A DNA stretch of 64,000 bases, taken from assembly GCA_963969495.1 (NCBI GenBank), contig OZ018331.1:152132684-152196683 (forward strand), read 5' to 3'. Positions 33,806-43,850 of the stretch are shown here, piece after piece. The notes under the pieces are model-generated. The model was not told the DNA's origin. It ran no database searches and saw nothing but the letters and a program-made list of their open reading frames with translations. This stretch comes from Ceratothoa steindachneri. Taxonomy: Eukaryota > Arthropoda > Malacostraca > Isopoda > Cymothoidae. The translations under genes and the position numbers were made by a program. Positions within the stretch are counted from its first letter, which is position 1. Every line of letters begins with the position of its first letter.

Positions 33806-36709
33806 TTAGGAACCATCACAACCTTCCCTTCCCATAAACTCATCCAACCTACTCTTAAATACATTTAGATTTGGACTACCTACTACCCTCTGCGGCAATT
33901 TGTTCCAGAAGTCTACCACTCTATTGGTGAAAAAATATTTTCTTAAATCCAACCTACACCCTTGCTTTTTAATTTTCAAGTGGTGACCTCTAGTCCGATT
34001 TCCATCATCTAACTCAAAAAACTTGCTAACATCCAATTTATCTATCCCGGAAAAAATTTTAAACAGCTCAATCATATCCCCTCTCACACACCTCCTTTCG
34101 AACGAGAACATATTTAATACCCTCAGTCTATCTTCATATTCAAGGTGCCTCAGGGAAGGAATAATCTTTGTTGCCCTCCGTTGCACTGACTCAAGAAGGT
34201 TAATATCGTGTCTAAAATGTGGGGACCATGCCTGTATACAGTACTCTAGATGTGGCCTAACATAAGAGTTATAGAGTTTAAGAATAACCTCCTTACTTTT
34301 GTAACTGACATTTCTCTTAATAAAACCCAGCACTCTATTTGCCCTATTTCTTGCTTCAATACACTGCTTAGAAAACCTTAATGACTTATCTATTACTACT
34401 CCTAGATCTTTCTCATCCTCTACTGAGCTCAGCCAATGCCCATCCATTTCATAGTTAAATTCTCTATTATCTTTTCCCATGTTAATAACTTTGCACTTAT
34501 CAAGGTTGAAAGTCATTTGCCACTTATGTGCCCAGGATAACAATTTATTTAAGTCCCCCTGCACTTTAAAATTATCATCAATATCTTTAACTACAGCTGC
34601 TAATTTGGTATCATCCGCAAAAATTGACACTTTATTATTAACTGCCTCCCCAAGATCGTTTATATAGATGACAAATAATAATGGACCGAGAACTGATCCC
34701 TGAGGAACCCCACTGATAACATCCCTCCACTCTGACTTTACACCATTTAGCACTACCCTTTGCTTCCTGTCTTTCAGCCACTCAGCTATCCAATTTGAAA
34801 CACCCCCACATATCCCAATCATTTTTAATTTATGAACTAGTCTCCTGTGTGGTACCTTATCAAATGCTTTACTAAAATCTAAGTAAATTATATCTACATT
34901 CTCTCCCTTATCTACTTGATCTGTTACAAACTCCAGAAAGTCTAGTAAGTTAGTCAAACATGATCTACCTGATCTAAACCCATGCTGAGCATCGCTGATT
35001 AACCCCTCCCTCTCTAGATGTTGGCAAATCCCTTTTTTAACTATTTTCTCAAGAATTTTACAGACTACAGGAGTTAGGCTAACCGGTCTAAAGTTATTTG
35101 GATCCTCTTTACTACCCTTCTTGAAAATGGGGACTACATTCGCTCTCTTCCAATCATCGGGTATTTCTCCATATTCCAATGACCTAGTATATAACTTGTC
35201 CAGAGCTATTGAGATACTTTCTACCCCTTCTTTAAGTATCCTAGAATGAATATTATCAGGGCCGGAGGCCTTGGTAGTATCTAAATCACCTATTAGTCCT
35301 TTTATCATCCTCCGATCCACACAAATGTTAGTAAACACCTCTTTTCCTGACCTATGAGTACTATACATAGGACTATTTAGTTTCTCTTTTGTAAATACTG
35401 ATGCAAAATGACCATTTAGTACCTCAACTATTTCCTCATCAGTTTCTCTCACAAACCCTTCATATTTGATAGGTCCTATTTTAACTCTGCCACACTTGTT
35501 ATTAATTTTATAGTAACTAAAGAACTTTCTAGGATCTTTGTTGCTATCCTGAGCTAATTTAATTTCTGACACCCTTTTGTTCTTCTTTAGAATCTTATTT
35601 AACTCATTCCTAGCCATTCTATAATCACTTAAATTTTGAATATTATTTTCTACCTGTAATTTTTTATATGCCCTTTTCTTCTCTGAAATTTTTCTAGCTA
35701 TCTCCTGATTCCACCATAATGGTTTCCTACTTTTGTTCCTAATGGCCTTCATTGGGATACATTGTTCTTGGACTACATTTATTATATGCTTGAAAGTATC
35801 CCACATCCCATAAGCATTTTTACCTCTGAATTCTATATCCCAGTCTACCAAATTTAGCAAGCTTCGAAGTTTTACATAATCTCCCTTATGAAAATTTGGA
35901 ACTTTTTCAGCATTCTCAGTTATTTTACCCTTCTCAATTCCCAAGTTAAAACGAACTATCTGATGGTCACTATTTCCCAATGCTTCCCCAACAGTCAATT
36001 CTTGAACTAAATGATCACTGTTAGAAAGTACTAAATCTAATATATTGTCCCCCCTCGTTGAATCGTTAACAAATTGATTCAAAAAATTATCCTCAAAGCA
36101 TTCTATGAACCTGCCACTTGTTCTATCCCTACCTATCATATTTTCCCAGTCCACAGAGTTTAAGTTGAAGTCCCCAATAATAACTGCATCTGTTTCACAT
36201 CCCTTACTTATTTCCCTTATCATTAGTTCATCTATATCATCAGTCTGCCCAGGTGGCCTGTAAAAAGCTCCCAAATGCACCATTCTATTTTTACTGAACC
36301 TAATATCTATCCAAAGTGACTCAACTCCATCCTGCTTTATTGAAGTATTTAAACTTGAAACAATGTTGTTTTTTATATAGATAATTATTCCTCCACCAAT
36401 CCTACCTGTCCTTTGACTAATGTACATATTATAGCCCTGAAAATCAAATTCACTTATAGTGTCACTAAATTCTATTTCATTAACCCATGATTCAGTAACG
36501 CATAATATATCTATATCCTCATTGCTAATATAACTAAATAGCTCATCCTTCTTGTTTCTAAGACTACGAGCATTTGTATAGAAACAATTTAACCCCCCTA
36601 TCCCTGAAGCACCTCTTGAAACTTGAATGACCTCACCTCTATCGCCTTGGAACCTATTTCTGTTATCTGCCAAGTCCATTCTACTTTCAGTACTATAATG
36701 TCCTCTCAT
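33806..36709 (-). CDS. CR1-beta ORF2: endonuclease plus reverse transcriptase, intact
   Basis: 967 codons. Endonuclease about residues 41-255: YTNARSLRNK (N46), CVTESWVN (E73), IIGDFNLNSVDW (D180, N182), LGNSDHQIVRF (S247, D248, H249). Linker 256-475 with LWWNQEIARK. RT about 476-800: KASGPDNIHSRIL, VVPIFKKGSKEDPNNFRPV, QHGFRSGRSC, YLDFSKAFDKVPHRRL, SGVPQGSVLGPLLF and FADDTKLAA (Asp 699-700). The C terminus ends in YFFTNRVVDFWNKLP. It nicks the target and copies element RNA from the nick. The Met is 23 bases after the ORF1 stop, allowing reinitiation. No catalytic residue is missing. Confidence 0.95.
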   Translation of the reverse strand: MRGHYSTESRMDLADNRNRFQGDRGEVIQVSRGASGIGGLNCFYTNARSLRNKKDELFSYISNEDIDILCVTESWVNEIEFSDTISEFDFQGYNMYISQRTGRIGGGIIIYIKNNIVSSLNTSIKQDGVESLWIDIRFSKNRMVHLGAFYRPPGQTDDIDELMIREISKGCETDAVIIGDFNLNSVDWENMIGRDRTSGRFIECFEDNFLNQFVNDSTRGDNILDLVLSNSDHLVQELTVGEALGNSDHQIVRFNLGIEKGKITENAEKVPNFHKGDYVKLRSLLNLVDWDIEFRGKNAYGMWDTFKHIINVVQEQCIPMKAIRNKSRKPLWWNQEIARKISEKKRAYKKLQVENNIQNLSDYRMARNELNKILKKNKRVSEIKLAQDSNKDPRKFFSYYKINNKCGRVKIGPIKYEGFVRETDEEIVEVLNGHFASVFTKEKLNSPMYSTHRSGKEVFTNICVDRRMIKGLIGDLDTTKASGPDNIHSRILKEGVESISIALDKLYTRSLEYGEIPDDWKRANVVPIFKKGSKEDPNNFRPVSLTPVVCKILEKIVKKGICQHLEREGLISDAQHGFRSGRSCLTNLLDFLEFVTDQVDKGENVDIIYLDFSKAFDKVPHRRLVHKLKMIGICGGVSNWIAEWLKDRKQRVVLNGVKSEWRDVISGVPQGSVLGPLLFVIYINDLGEAVNNKVSIFADDTKLAAVVKDIDDNFKVQGDLNKLLSWAHKWQMTFNLDKCKVINMGKDNREFNYEMDGHWLSSVEDEKDLGVVIDKSLRFSKQCIEARNRANRVLGFIKRNVSYKSKEVILKLYNSYVRPHLEYCIQAWSPHFRHDINLLESVQRRATKIIPSLRHLEYEDRLRVLNMFSFERRCVRGDMIELFKIFSGIDKLDVSKFFELDDGNRTRGHHLKIKKQGCRLDLRKYFFTNRVVDFWNKLPQRVVGSPNLNVFKSRLDEFMGREGCDGS

Positions 36710-36732
36710 AATTCCCTGACCACTATTAGTAT

Positions 36733-37893
36733 CTAGTTTCCCGCCCGCAAAGACCTAATAACACGATCATACTCCTCCCACAACACATCTACCCCCCTCC
36801 TACTCAAATGCAGTCCATCCATCGCATACATTTCTTTCATTCCAACAAACCTATCCCACACATCCACAAACATGACACCTTCCATCTCACACATCCTCCT
36901 CACATAATCATTCAGCCCAATTGCACGAGACATCCATTCTACCCCAACATCCATTCTTGGAAGCACACCTGTCACAACACCTTTCATTCTACTTTCTTTC
37001 ACCTTTTCAATCAACCTCTTGTACCTCTCACGTAACTCACATGCACCCACTTTCTTCACATCATTCACTCCTACATGTGTAATCACAACCGCATCCCTTG
37101 CACAGCCAGACACCAGTTCCTCATACCTATCAGACAGATCTCTCACTCCAGCACCCGGCAAACACACCCTCAAACCATTCAATCTACTTGCATTCAACTT
37201 CCTATCTAAATATCTAACTCGCGAATCACCCATCACAAGCACTTCAGTCAGACTCCTATTCCTAACCCCCACAGACCTAACTCCATCCCCACTCCTATTC
37301 TCATTCAAACTACCAGTCACTCGAACTCCACCCCCACCCCCATCAGTCATATCACTTCCAGTTACTTCCTCTCTTAGGGCACTGAATCTATTAGTCAAGC
37401 TAATAGGATCTGTGTCCCTCTGACTCACACACCTATTCTCCCCCTGGCTAACCACCTCAACAGAGGCAACCCTATTCTCACAAAGAACAGGAGAAGCCTC
37501 CCTAGCTTCATGTTTCCTAACCACTCTCCACTGTCCCCCATCCTCACTAGGCCTATTTCTAACTAATCTAAGGGGGCTAACTTCACTATCACTAGAACTA
37601 TCACATCCTACCTCCTCCACTGGCCCTCTACCTTCACCTGAAACATCTAACTGGCCTACCTCACCACCTAACCTATTCCCAGCTCTAGGCCTAACACTAA
37701 GTTCCCTCCTGAGCTCAGCAACTAACCCCTCCAGCCTACATATCCTGTCTAAATCCTGCCTTCTCATCCCCTCTAAATCTACAATGCATTCACGCAGCCC
37801 ACATACAACACATGTATACCCCTCACCTAATACACCACAACCAATGCATACATTCCGACACTCATGCTCACTTTCATCCCCAAACTCCATCAC
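36733..37893 (-). CDS. CR1-beta ORF1: zinc-binding plus SGNH esterase protein, intact
   Basis: 386 codons. Cys pairs C16/C19 and C28/C31 suggest a zinc ribbon; residues 41-66 look helical (coiled coil). A Ser/Gly-rich linker follows. The SGNH esterase spans about 215-385: VLVMGDSRVRYLDRKL (Ser224), ITHVGVNDVKK (Asn277), MDGLHLSRRG (Asp359, His362). Such esterase ORF1 proteins are characteristic of CR1 elements; lipid or RNP roles have been proposed. It is encoded just upstream of ORF2 on the same RNA. Confidence 0.92.
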   Translation of the reverse strand: MMEFGDESEHECRNVCIGCGVLGEGYTCVVCGLRECIVDLEGMRRQDLDRICRLEGLVAELRRELSVRPRAGNRLGGEVGQLDVSGEGRGPVEEVGCDSSSDSEVSPLRLVRNRPSEDGGQWRVVRKHEAREASPVLCENRVASVEVVSQGENRCVSQRDTDPISLTNRFSALREEVTGSDMTDGGGGGVRVTGSLNENRSGDGVRSVGVRNRSLTEVLVMGDSRVRYLDRKLNASRLNGLRVCLPGAGVRDLSDRYEELVSGCARDAVVITHVGVNDVKKVGACELRERYKRLIEKVKESRMKGVVTGVLPRMDVGVEWMSRAIGLNDYVRRMCEMEGVMFVDVWDRFVGMKEMYAMDGLHLSRRGVDVLWEEYDRVIRSLRAGN

Positions 37894-38057
37894 TTATTCA
37901 AACAAAGAAAGAATTTAAGTAGCAATAAGAAATAAAAAAAGAAGAGCAACTTAGCTTTCGCTGATTGTGGTGAGAAAAAAAAACAAAAAACAAACAAACT
38001 ATAGAAAAATCTGAAAAATAGATCAACAGACTGAGAGCTCTATAAAACACGTGCTAC
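37894..38057 (-). promoter_or_regulatory. CR1-beta 5' UTR
   Basis: 164 bases before the ORF1 Met, matched at 39089-39250 in the other copy. It contains CACGTG (an E-box, also GAGCTC) near the 5' end. LINEs of this type carry internal promoters, so promoter activity is expected but not shown. Confidence 0.5.
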
Positions 38058-38094
38058 CTGTTCGAAGGTCAGTCGAAGACTGACCTTCGAACAG
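38058..38094. repeat. 37-bp palindrome at the CR1-beta 5' end
   Basis: CTGTTCGAAGGTCAGT, CGAAG, ACTGACCTTCGAACAG: two perfect 16-bp arms. The arm nearer the element matches the 5' end of CR1-gamma at 38958-38975; the outer arm is an inverted copy. Confidence 0.9.
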
Positions 38095-38095
38095 T

Positions 38096-38980
38096 CCTAT
38101 CTCTCCTTTGACTAATGTACATAGTATAACCTTCTAGTTCAAATTCACTGACATTATCATTAAATATATTTTCATTAACCCATGATTCAACTATACATAT
38201 TATATCTATATCTTCATAAATGATATAACTAAATAATTCATCCCTCTTATTTCTAAGACTACGAGCATTTGTGTAAAGACAACTCAGCCCAAATCTGTTA
38301 TTTAGCCTAACAGGTTCCATGTCCCTCTCATTCACACACCTAACCTGTCCTAACTTATCTATTCTGTTCACTTTCACCCACCACTCATCATCACTTACTG
38401 CTTTCTCTCCAGTCCCTGTTCTAGGCCTAACTTCCTCCCTCCTGGTCCCAATCTGACTCTTCAAGCGTACACTTGCATCTCTTCTCACTTCAGACACTAA
38501 AACATTCAGTCTCAAGCATTCCGCACGTAATCGACTCACCTTCTCAGTCAAAGCACATACACGGCACTCAGACACATTCACTCTCCTCTCTACACCACAG
38601 ACATCGCACACTACATACACACTACTTTCAAAAGGCATACTCTCTACATCCAAACAGTCAGCCATACTTAAACAAGAACAATAATAGAAACAAAAACTTA
38701 CAAACAACAAGAATTTGACCCAAATTTGTGCGAGCAAGTTTAAAACCTGCTAATCAAGATGGCCACCGAAGTAAACAAAAGTCACTTTCTCCCCAAAACA
38801 AAATAACCACAATTTTTATACAAAATAACCACAATTTAACTTTGTTATATTAACCAACCAAATATATGATCTAATAACTTAATATTTATGTTTATGTCAC
38901 ACACCAAAGTATATCAAATAATCAAAATATTCTGAGAGCTCAACGAAACACGTGCTACCTGTTCGAAGGTCAGTCAAAGA
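38096..38980 (-). pseudogene. CR1-gamma 5' UTR, ORF1 start fused to ORF2 endonuclease (part 1 of the split element)
   Basis: Minus strand from 38980: 5' UTR with GAACAGGTAGCACGTGTTTC, then MADCLDVESMPFESSVYVVC, CDVCGVERRVNVSECRVC (zinc pairs as in CR1-alpha), NERDMEPVRLNNRFGLSCL, directly fused to YTNARSLRNKRDELFSYI and ESWVNEN of the endonuclease. The esterase domain and the ORF1 stop are deleted, leaving one fused frame. It is interrupted at about 38096 by the CR1-beta 5' end. Confidence 0.8.
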
Positions 38981-39088
38981 CAGGCCACCACTTAAAGATT
39001 AAAAAACAGAGGTGCAGACTGGATGTTAAAAAATATTTTTTCACTAACAGAGTGGTGGATTATTGGAATAGTTTGCCACCTGAGACTG
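38981..39088 (+). pseudogene. CR1-delta RT C terminus, upstream part
   Basis: Plus strand encodes HHLKIKKQRCRLDVKKYF-like residues, FFTNRVVDYWNSLPPETVA, the common CR1 RT C-terminal wording. It is interrupted by the plus-strand CR1-beta at 39089 and appears to resume at 43676 with RRLDDYMDMEG. Confidence 0.75.
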
Positions 39089-39250
39089 TAGCACGTGTTT
39101 TATAGAGCTCTCAGTCTGTTGATCTATTTTTCAGATTTTTCTATAGTTTGTTTGTTTTTTGTTTTTTTTTTCTCACCACAATCAGCCAAAGCTAAGTTGC
39201 TCTTCTTTTTTTTTCTTATTGCTACTTAAATTCTTTCTTTGTTTGAATAA

Positions 39251-40411
39251 GTGATGGAGTTTGGGGATGAAAGTGAGCATGAGTGTCGGAATGTATGCAT
39301 TGGTTGTGGTGTATTAGGTGAGGGGTATACATGTGTTGTATGTGGGCTGCGTGAATGCATTGTAGATTTAGAGGGGATGAGAAGGCAGGATTTAGACAGG
39401 ATATGTAGGCTGGAGGGGTTAGTTGCTGAGCTCAGGAGGGAACTTAGTGTTAGGCCTAGATTTGGGAATAGGTTAGGTGGTGAGGTAGGCCAGTTAGATG
39501 TTTCAGGTGAAGGTAGAGGGCCGGTGGAGGAGGTAGGATATGATAGTTCTAGTGATAGTGAAGTTAGCCCCCTTAGATTAGTTAGAAATAGGCCTAGTGA
39601 GGATGGGGGACAGTGGAGAGTGGTTAGGAAACATGAAGCTAGGGAGGCTTCTCCTGTTCTTTGTGAGAATAGGGTTGCCTCTGTTGAGGTGGTTAGCCAG
39701 GGGGAGAATAGGTGTGTGAGTCAGAGGGACACAGAACCTATTAGCTTGACTAATAGATTCAGTGCCCTAAGAGAGGAAGTAACTGGAAGTGATATGACTG
39801 ATGGGGGTGGGGGTGGAGTTCGAGTGACTGGTAGTTTGAATGAGAATAGGAGTGGGGATGGAGTTAGGTCTGTGGGGGTTAGGAATAGGAGTCTGACTGA
39901 AGTGCTTGTGATGGGTGATTCGCGAGTTAGATATTTAGATAGGAAGTTGAATGCAAGTAGATTGAATGGTTTGAGGGTGTGTTTGCCGGGTGCTGGAGTG
40001 AGAGATCTGTCTGATAGGTATGAGGAACTGGTGTCTGGCTGTGCAAGGGATGCGGTTGTGATTACACATGTAGGAGTGAATGATGTGAAGAAAGTGGGTG
40101 CATGTGAGTTACGTGAGAGGTACAAGAGGTTGATTGAAAAGGTGAAAGAAAGTAGAATGAAAGGTGTTGTGACAGGTGTGCTTCCAAGAATGGATGTTGG
40201 GGTAGAATGGATGTCTCGTGCAATTGGGCTGAATGATTATGTGAGGAGGATGTGTGAGATGGAAGGTGTCATGTTTGTGGATGTGTGGGATAGGTTTGTT
40301 GGAATGAAAGAAATGTATGCGATGGATGGACTGCATTTGAGTAGGAGGGGGGTAGATGTGTTGTGGGAGGAGTATGATCGTGTTATTAGGTCTTTGCGGG
40401 CGGGAAACTAG
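39251..40411 (+). CDS. CR1-beta ORF1 (second copy), intact
   Basis: 386 codons, three substitutions from the 36733-37893 protein (Ala71Phe, Cys97Tyr, Asp162Glu). Zinc pairs, GDS, GVND and DGLH esterase residues are all kept, so it should encode the same RNA-associated esterase. ORF2 begins 23 bases later. Confidence 0.92.
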   Translation: MMEFGDESEHECRNVCIGCGVLGEGYTCVVCGLRECIVDLEGMRRQDLDRICRLEGLVAELRRELSVRPRFGNRLGGEVGQLDVSGEGRGPVEEVGYDSSSDSEVSPLRLVRNRPSEDGGQWRVVRKHEAREASPVLCENRVASVEVVSQGENRCVSQRDTEPISLTNRFSALREEVTGSDMTDGGGGGVRVTGSLNENRSGDGVRSVGVRNRSLTEVLVMGDSRVRYLDRKLNASRLNGLRVCLPGAGVRDLSDRYEELVSGCARDAVVITHVGVNDVKKVGACELRERYKRLIEKVKESRMKGVVTGVLPRMDVGVEWMSRAIGLNDYVRRMCEMEGVMFVDVWDRFVGMKEMYAMDGLHLSRRGVDVLWEEYDRVIRSLRAGN

Positions 40412-40434
40412 ATACTAATAGTGGTCAGGGAATT

Positions 40435-43337
40435 ATGAGAGGACATTATAGTACTGAAAGTAGAATGGACTTGGCACATAACAGAAATAGGTTCCAAGGC
40501 GATAGAGGTGAGGTCATTCAAGTTTCAAGAGGTGCTTCAGGGATAGGGGGGTTAAATTGTTTCTATACAAATGCTCGTAGTCTTAGAAACAAGAAGGATG
40601 AGCTATTTAGTTATATTAGCAATGAGGATATAGATATATTATGCGTTACTGAATCATGGGTTAATGAAATAGAATTTAGTGACACTATAAGTGAATTTGA
40701 TTTTCAGGGCTATAATATGTACATTAGTCAAAGGACAGGTAGGATTGGTGGAGGAATAATTATCTATATAAAAAACAAGATTGTTTCAAGTTTAAATACT
40801 TCAATAAAGCAGGATGGAGTTGAGTCACTTTGGATAGATATTAGGTTCAGTAAAAATAGAATGGTGCATTTGGGAGCTTTTTACAGGCCACCTGGGCAGA
40901 CTGATGATATAGATGAACTAATGATAAGGGAAATAAGTAAGGGATGTGAAACAGATGCAGTTATTATTGGGGACTTCAACTTAAACTCTGGGACTGGGAA
41001 AATATGATAGGTAGGGATAGAACAAGTGGCAGGTTCATAGAATGCTTTGAGGATAATTTTTTGAATCAATTTGTTAATGAGCCAACGAGGGGGGACAATA
41101 TATTAGATTTAGTACTTTCTAACAGTGATCATTTAGTTCAAGAATTGACTGTTGGGGAAGCATTGGGAAATAGTGACCATCAGATAGTTCGTTTTAACTT
41201 GGGAATTGAGAAGGGTAAAATAACTGAGAATGCTGAAAAAGTTCCAAATTTTCATAAGGGAGATTATGTAAAACTTCGAAGCTTGCTAAATTTGGTAGAC
41301 TGGGATATAGAATTCAGAGGTAAAAATGCTTATGGGATGTGGGATACTTTCAAGCATATAATAAATGTAGTCCAAGAACAATGTATCCCAATGAAGGCCA
41401 TTAGGAACAAAAGTAGGAAACCATTATGGTGGAATCAGGAGATAGCTAGAAAAATTTCAGAGAAGAAAAGGGCATATAAAAAATTACAGGTAGAAAATAA
41501 TATTCAAAATTTAAGTGATTATAGAATGGCTAGGAATGAGTTAAATAAGATTATAAAGAAGAACAAAAGGGTGTCAGAAATTAAATTAGCTCAGGATAGC
41601 AACAAAGATCCTAGAAAGTTCTTTAGTTACTATAAAACTAATAACAAGTGTGGCAGAGTTAAAATAGGACCTATCAAATATGAAGGGTTTGTGAGAGAAA
41701 CTGATGAGGAAATAGTTGAGGTACTAAATGGTCATTTTGCATCAGTATTTACAAAAGAGAAACTAAATAGTCCTATGTATAGTACTCATAGGTCAGGAAA
41801 AGAGGTGTTTACTAACATTTGTGTGGATCGGAGGATGATAAAAGGACTAATAGGTGATTTAGATACTACCAAGGCCTCCGGCCCTGATAATATTCATTCT
41901 AGGATACTTAAGGAAGGGGTAGAAAGTATCTCAATAGCTCTGGACAAGTTATATACTAGGTCATTGGAATATGGAGAAATACCCGATGATTGGAAGAGAG
42001 CGAATGTAGTCCCCATTTTCAAGAAGGGTAGTAAAGAGGATCCAAATAACTTTAGACCGGTTAGCCTAACTCCTGTAGTCTGTAAAATTCTTGAGAAAAT
42101 AGTTAAAAAAGGGATTTGCCAACATCTAGAGAGGGAGGGGTTAATCAGCGATGCTCAGCATGGGTTTAGATCAGGTAGATCATGTTTGACTAACTTACTA
42201 GACTTTCTGGAGTTTGTAACAGATCAAGTAGATAAGGGAGAGAATGTAGATATAATTTACTTAGATTTTAGTAAAGCATTTGATAAGGTACCACACAGGA
42301 GACTAGTTCATAAATTAAAAATGATTGGGATATGTGGGGGTGTTTCAAATTGGATAGCTGAGTGGCTGAAAGACAGGAAGCAAAGGGTAGTGCTAAATGG
42401 TGTAAAGTCAGAGTGGAGGGATGTTATCAGTGGGGTTCCTCAGGGATCAGTTCTCGGTCCATTATTATTTGTCATCTATATAAACGATCTTGGGGAGGCA
42501 GTTAATAATAAAGTGTCAATTTTTGCGGATGATACCAAATTAGCAGCTGTAGTTAAAGATATTGATGATAATTTTAAAGTGCAGGGGGACTTAAATAAAT
42601 TGTTATCCTGGGCACATAAGTGGCAAATGACTTTCAACCTTGATAAGTGCAAAGTTATTAACATGGGAAAAGATAATAGAGAATTTAACTATGAAATGGA
42701 TGGGCATTGGCTGAGCTCAGTAGAGGATGAGAAAGATCTAGGAGTAGTAATAGATAAGTCATTAAGGTTTTCTAAGCAGTGTATTGAAGCAAGAAATAGG
42801 GCAAATAGAGTGCTGGGTTTTATTAAGAGAAATGTCAGTTACAAAAGTAAGGAGGTTATTCTTAAACTCTATAACTCTTATGTTAGGCCACATCTAGAGT
42901 ACTGTATACAGACATGGTCCCCACATTTTAGACACGATATTAACCTTCTTGAGTCAGTGCAACGGAGGGCAACAAAGATTATTCCTTCCCTGAGGCACCT
43001 TGAATATGAAGATAGACTGAGGGTATTAAATATGTTCTCGTTCGAAAGGAGGTGTGTGAGAGGGGATATGATTGAGCTGTTTAAAATTTTTTCCGGGATA
43101 GATAAATTGGATGTTAGCAAGTTTTTTGAGTTAGATGATGGAAATCGGACTAGAGGTCACCACTTGAAAATTAAAAAGCAAGGGTGTAGGTTGGATTTAA
43201 GAAAGTATTTTTTCACCAATAGAGTGGTAGACTTCTGGAACAAATTGCCGCAGAGGGTAGTAGGTAGTCCAAATCTAAATGTATTTAAGAGTAGGTTGGA
43301 TGAGTTTATGGGAAGGGAAGGTTGTGATGGTTCCTAA
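40435..43337 (+). pseudogene. CR1-beta ORF2 (second copy), single-base frameshift
   Basis: Endonuclease start in 40435-41007, remainder in 41004-43337. The break is a 1-bp deletion at about 40993: CTCTGGGACTGG against CTCTGTGGACTGG in the intact copy, just after GDFNLNS. Downstream SDH, RT motifs including FADDTKLAA, and the C terminus are complete. Differences from the intact copy are few (for example Gln-Ala to Gln-Thr before WSPH). It is the only visible lesion. Confidence 0.92.
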
Positions 43338-43675
43338 GTTTTGTATATATTAATATTGTTTGTATATATCTATAGCTGCATGATTTAGTTCTTGACAAGC
43401 CTTGATTGGTGATACCCTTGTTTCTGGATGCAATCCTCTGGATGTAGTTTTCCTGGGAGTTTGGGTGCCTTGAAAAAGAGGCCGCTTGACTCGGATGACC
43501 TATGATGAGCCCTTGTGGCTTTTGTCATCCGTTATATTATATTGTGGGGGACTTTGATTTTGTCTTCCCCTGGTGATGGTGCTTTTTGTGGGTGGGTTTT
43601 GACGGAGGCGGATGACCTTTGATAGGCCCTTGTGGCTTTTGTCATCCGTGTAATTATGTTATGTTATGTTATGTT
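43338..43675 (+). promoter_or_regulatory. CR1-beta 3' UTR with two stem-loops and TTATG tail
   Basis: Hairpins at 43492-43531 and 43609-43648 with CGGATGAC/GTCATCCG arms and GCCCTTGTGGC loops, followed by TTATG repeats from about 43655. Same arrangement as in the other copies; likely recognised by the element's RT. Confidence 0.65.
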
Positions 43676-43850
43676 AAGCGCAGATTGGATGATTATATGG
43701 ACATGGAGGGTTAATTTCTTACTTTTGGTATGTGGATATGTTTCTTGACTCATTCCTGTGGATGCAGTGTCCTGTGGATGTATATTTTGGGGGACTTTGA
43801 TTTGGTTTTTGACAGACTCCTATGGAGGCTTTAAATTATATATTGTAGAT
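43676..43850 (+). pseudogene. CR1-delta ORF2 end and 3' UTR
   Basis: CGCAGATTGGATGATTATATG encodes RRLDDYM, then DMEG and a stop at about 43711, matching the usual end of CR1 RTs (KRRLDDYM). The following 3' UTR is cut at about 43851 by the tail of a CR1-beta on the minus strand. Similar 3' UTR words resume near 53653. Confidence 0.7.

Larger units (their letters stand above)
33468..38095 (-). mobile_element. Structurally complete CR1-beta element
   Basis: Minus strand, 5' UTR to about 38095, ORF1 36733-37893, ORF2 33806-36709, a 338-bp 3' UTR and a terminal TTATG repeat (four units, 33468-33489). Both ORFs are uninterrupted. It is nested in CR1-gamma. It is nearly identical to the copy at 39089-43675, indicating recent activity. 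No clear target duplication; a short target deletion is inferred. Confidence 0.93.
39089..43675 (+). mobile_element. CR1-beta element, second near-identical copy, opposite orientation
   Basis: 5' UTR 39089-39250, ORF1 39251-40411, ORF2 40435-43337 with one frameshift, 3' UTR and TTATG tail to 43675. It starts about 30 bases short of the longer 5' end seen at 38057-38095. Proteins differ from the 33468-38095 copy by only a few residues. It is nested in CR1-delta. Confidence 0.93.
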
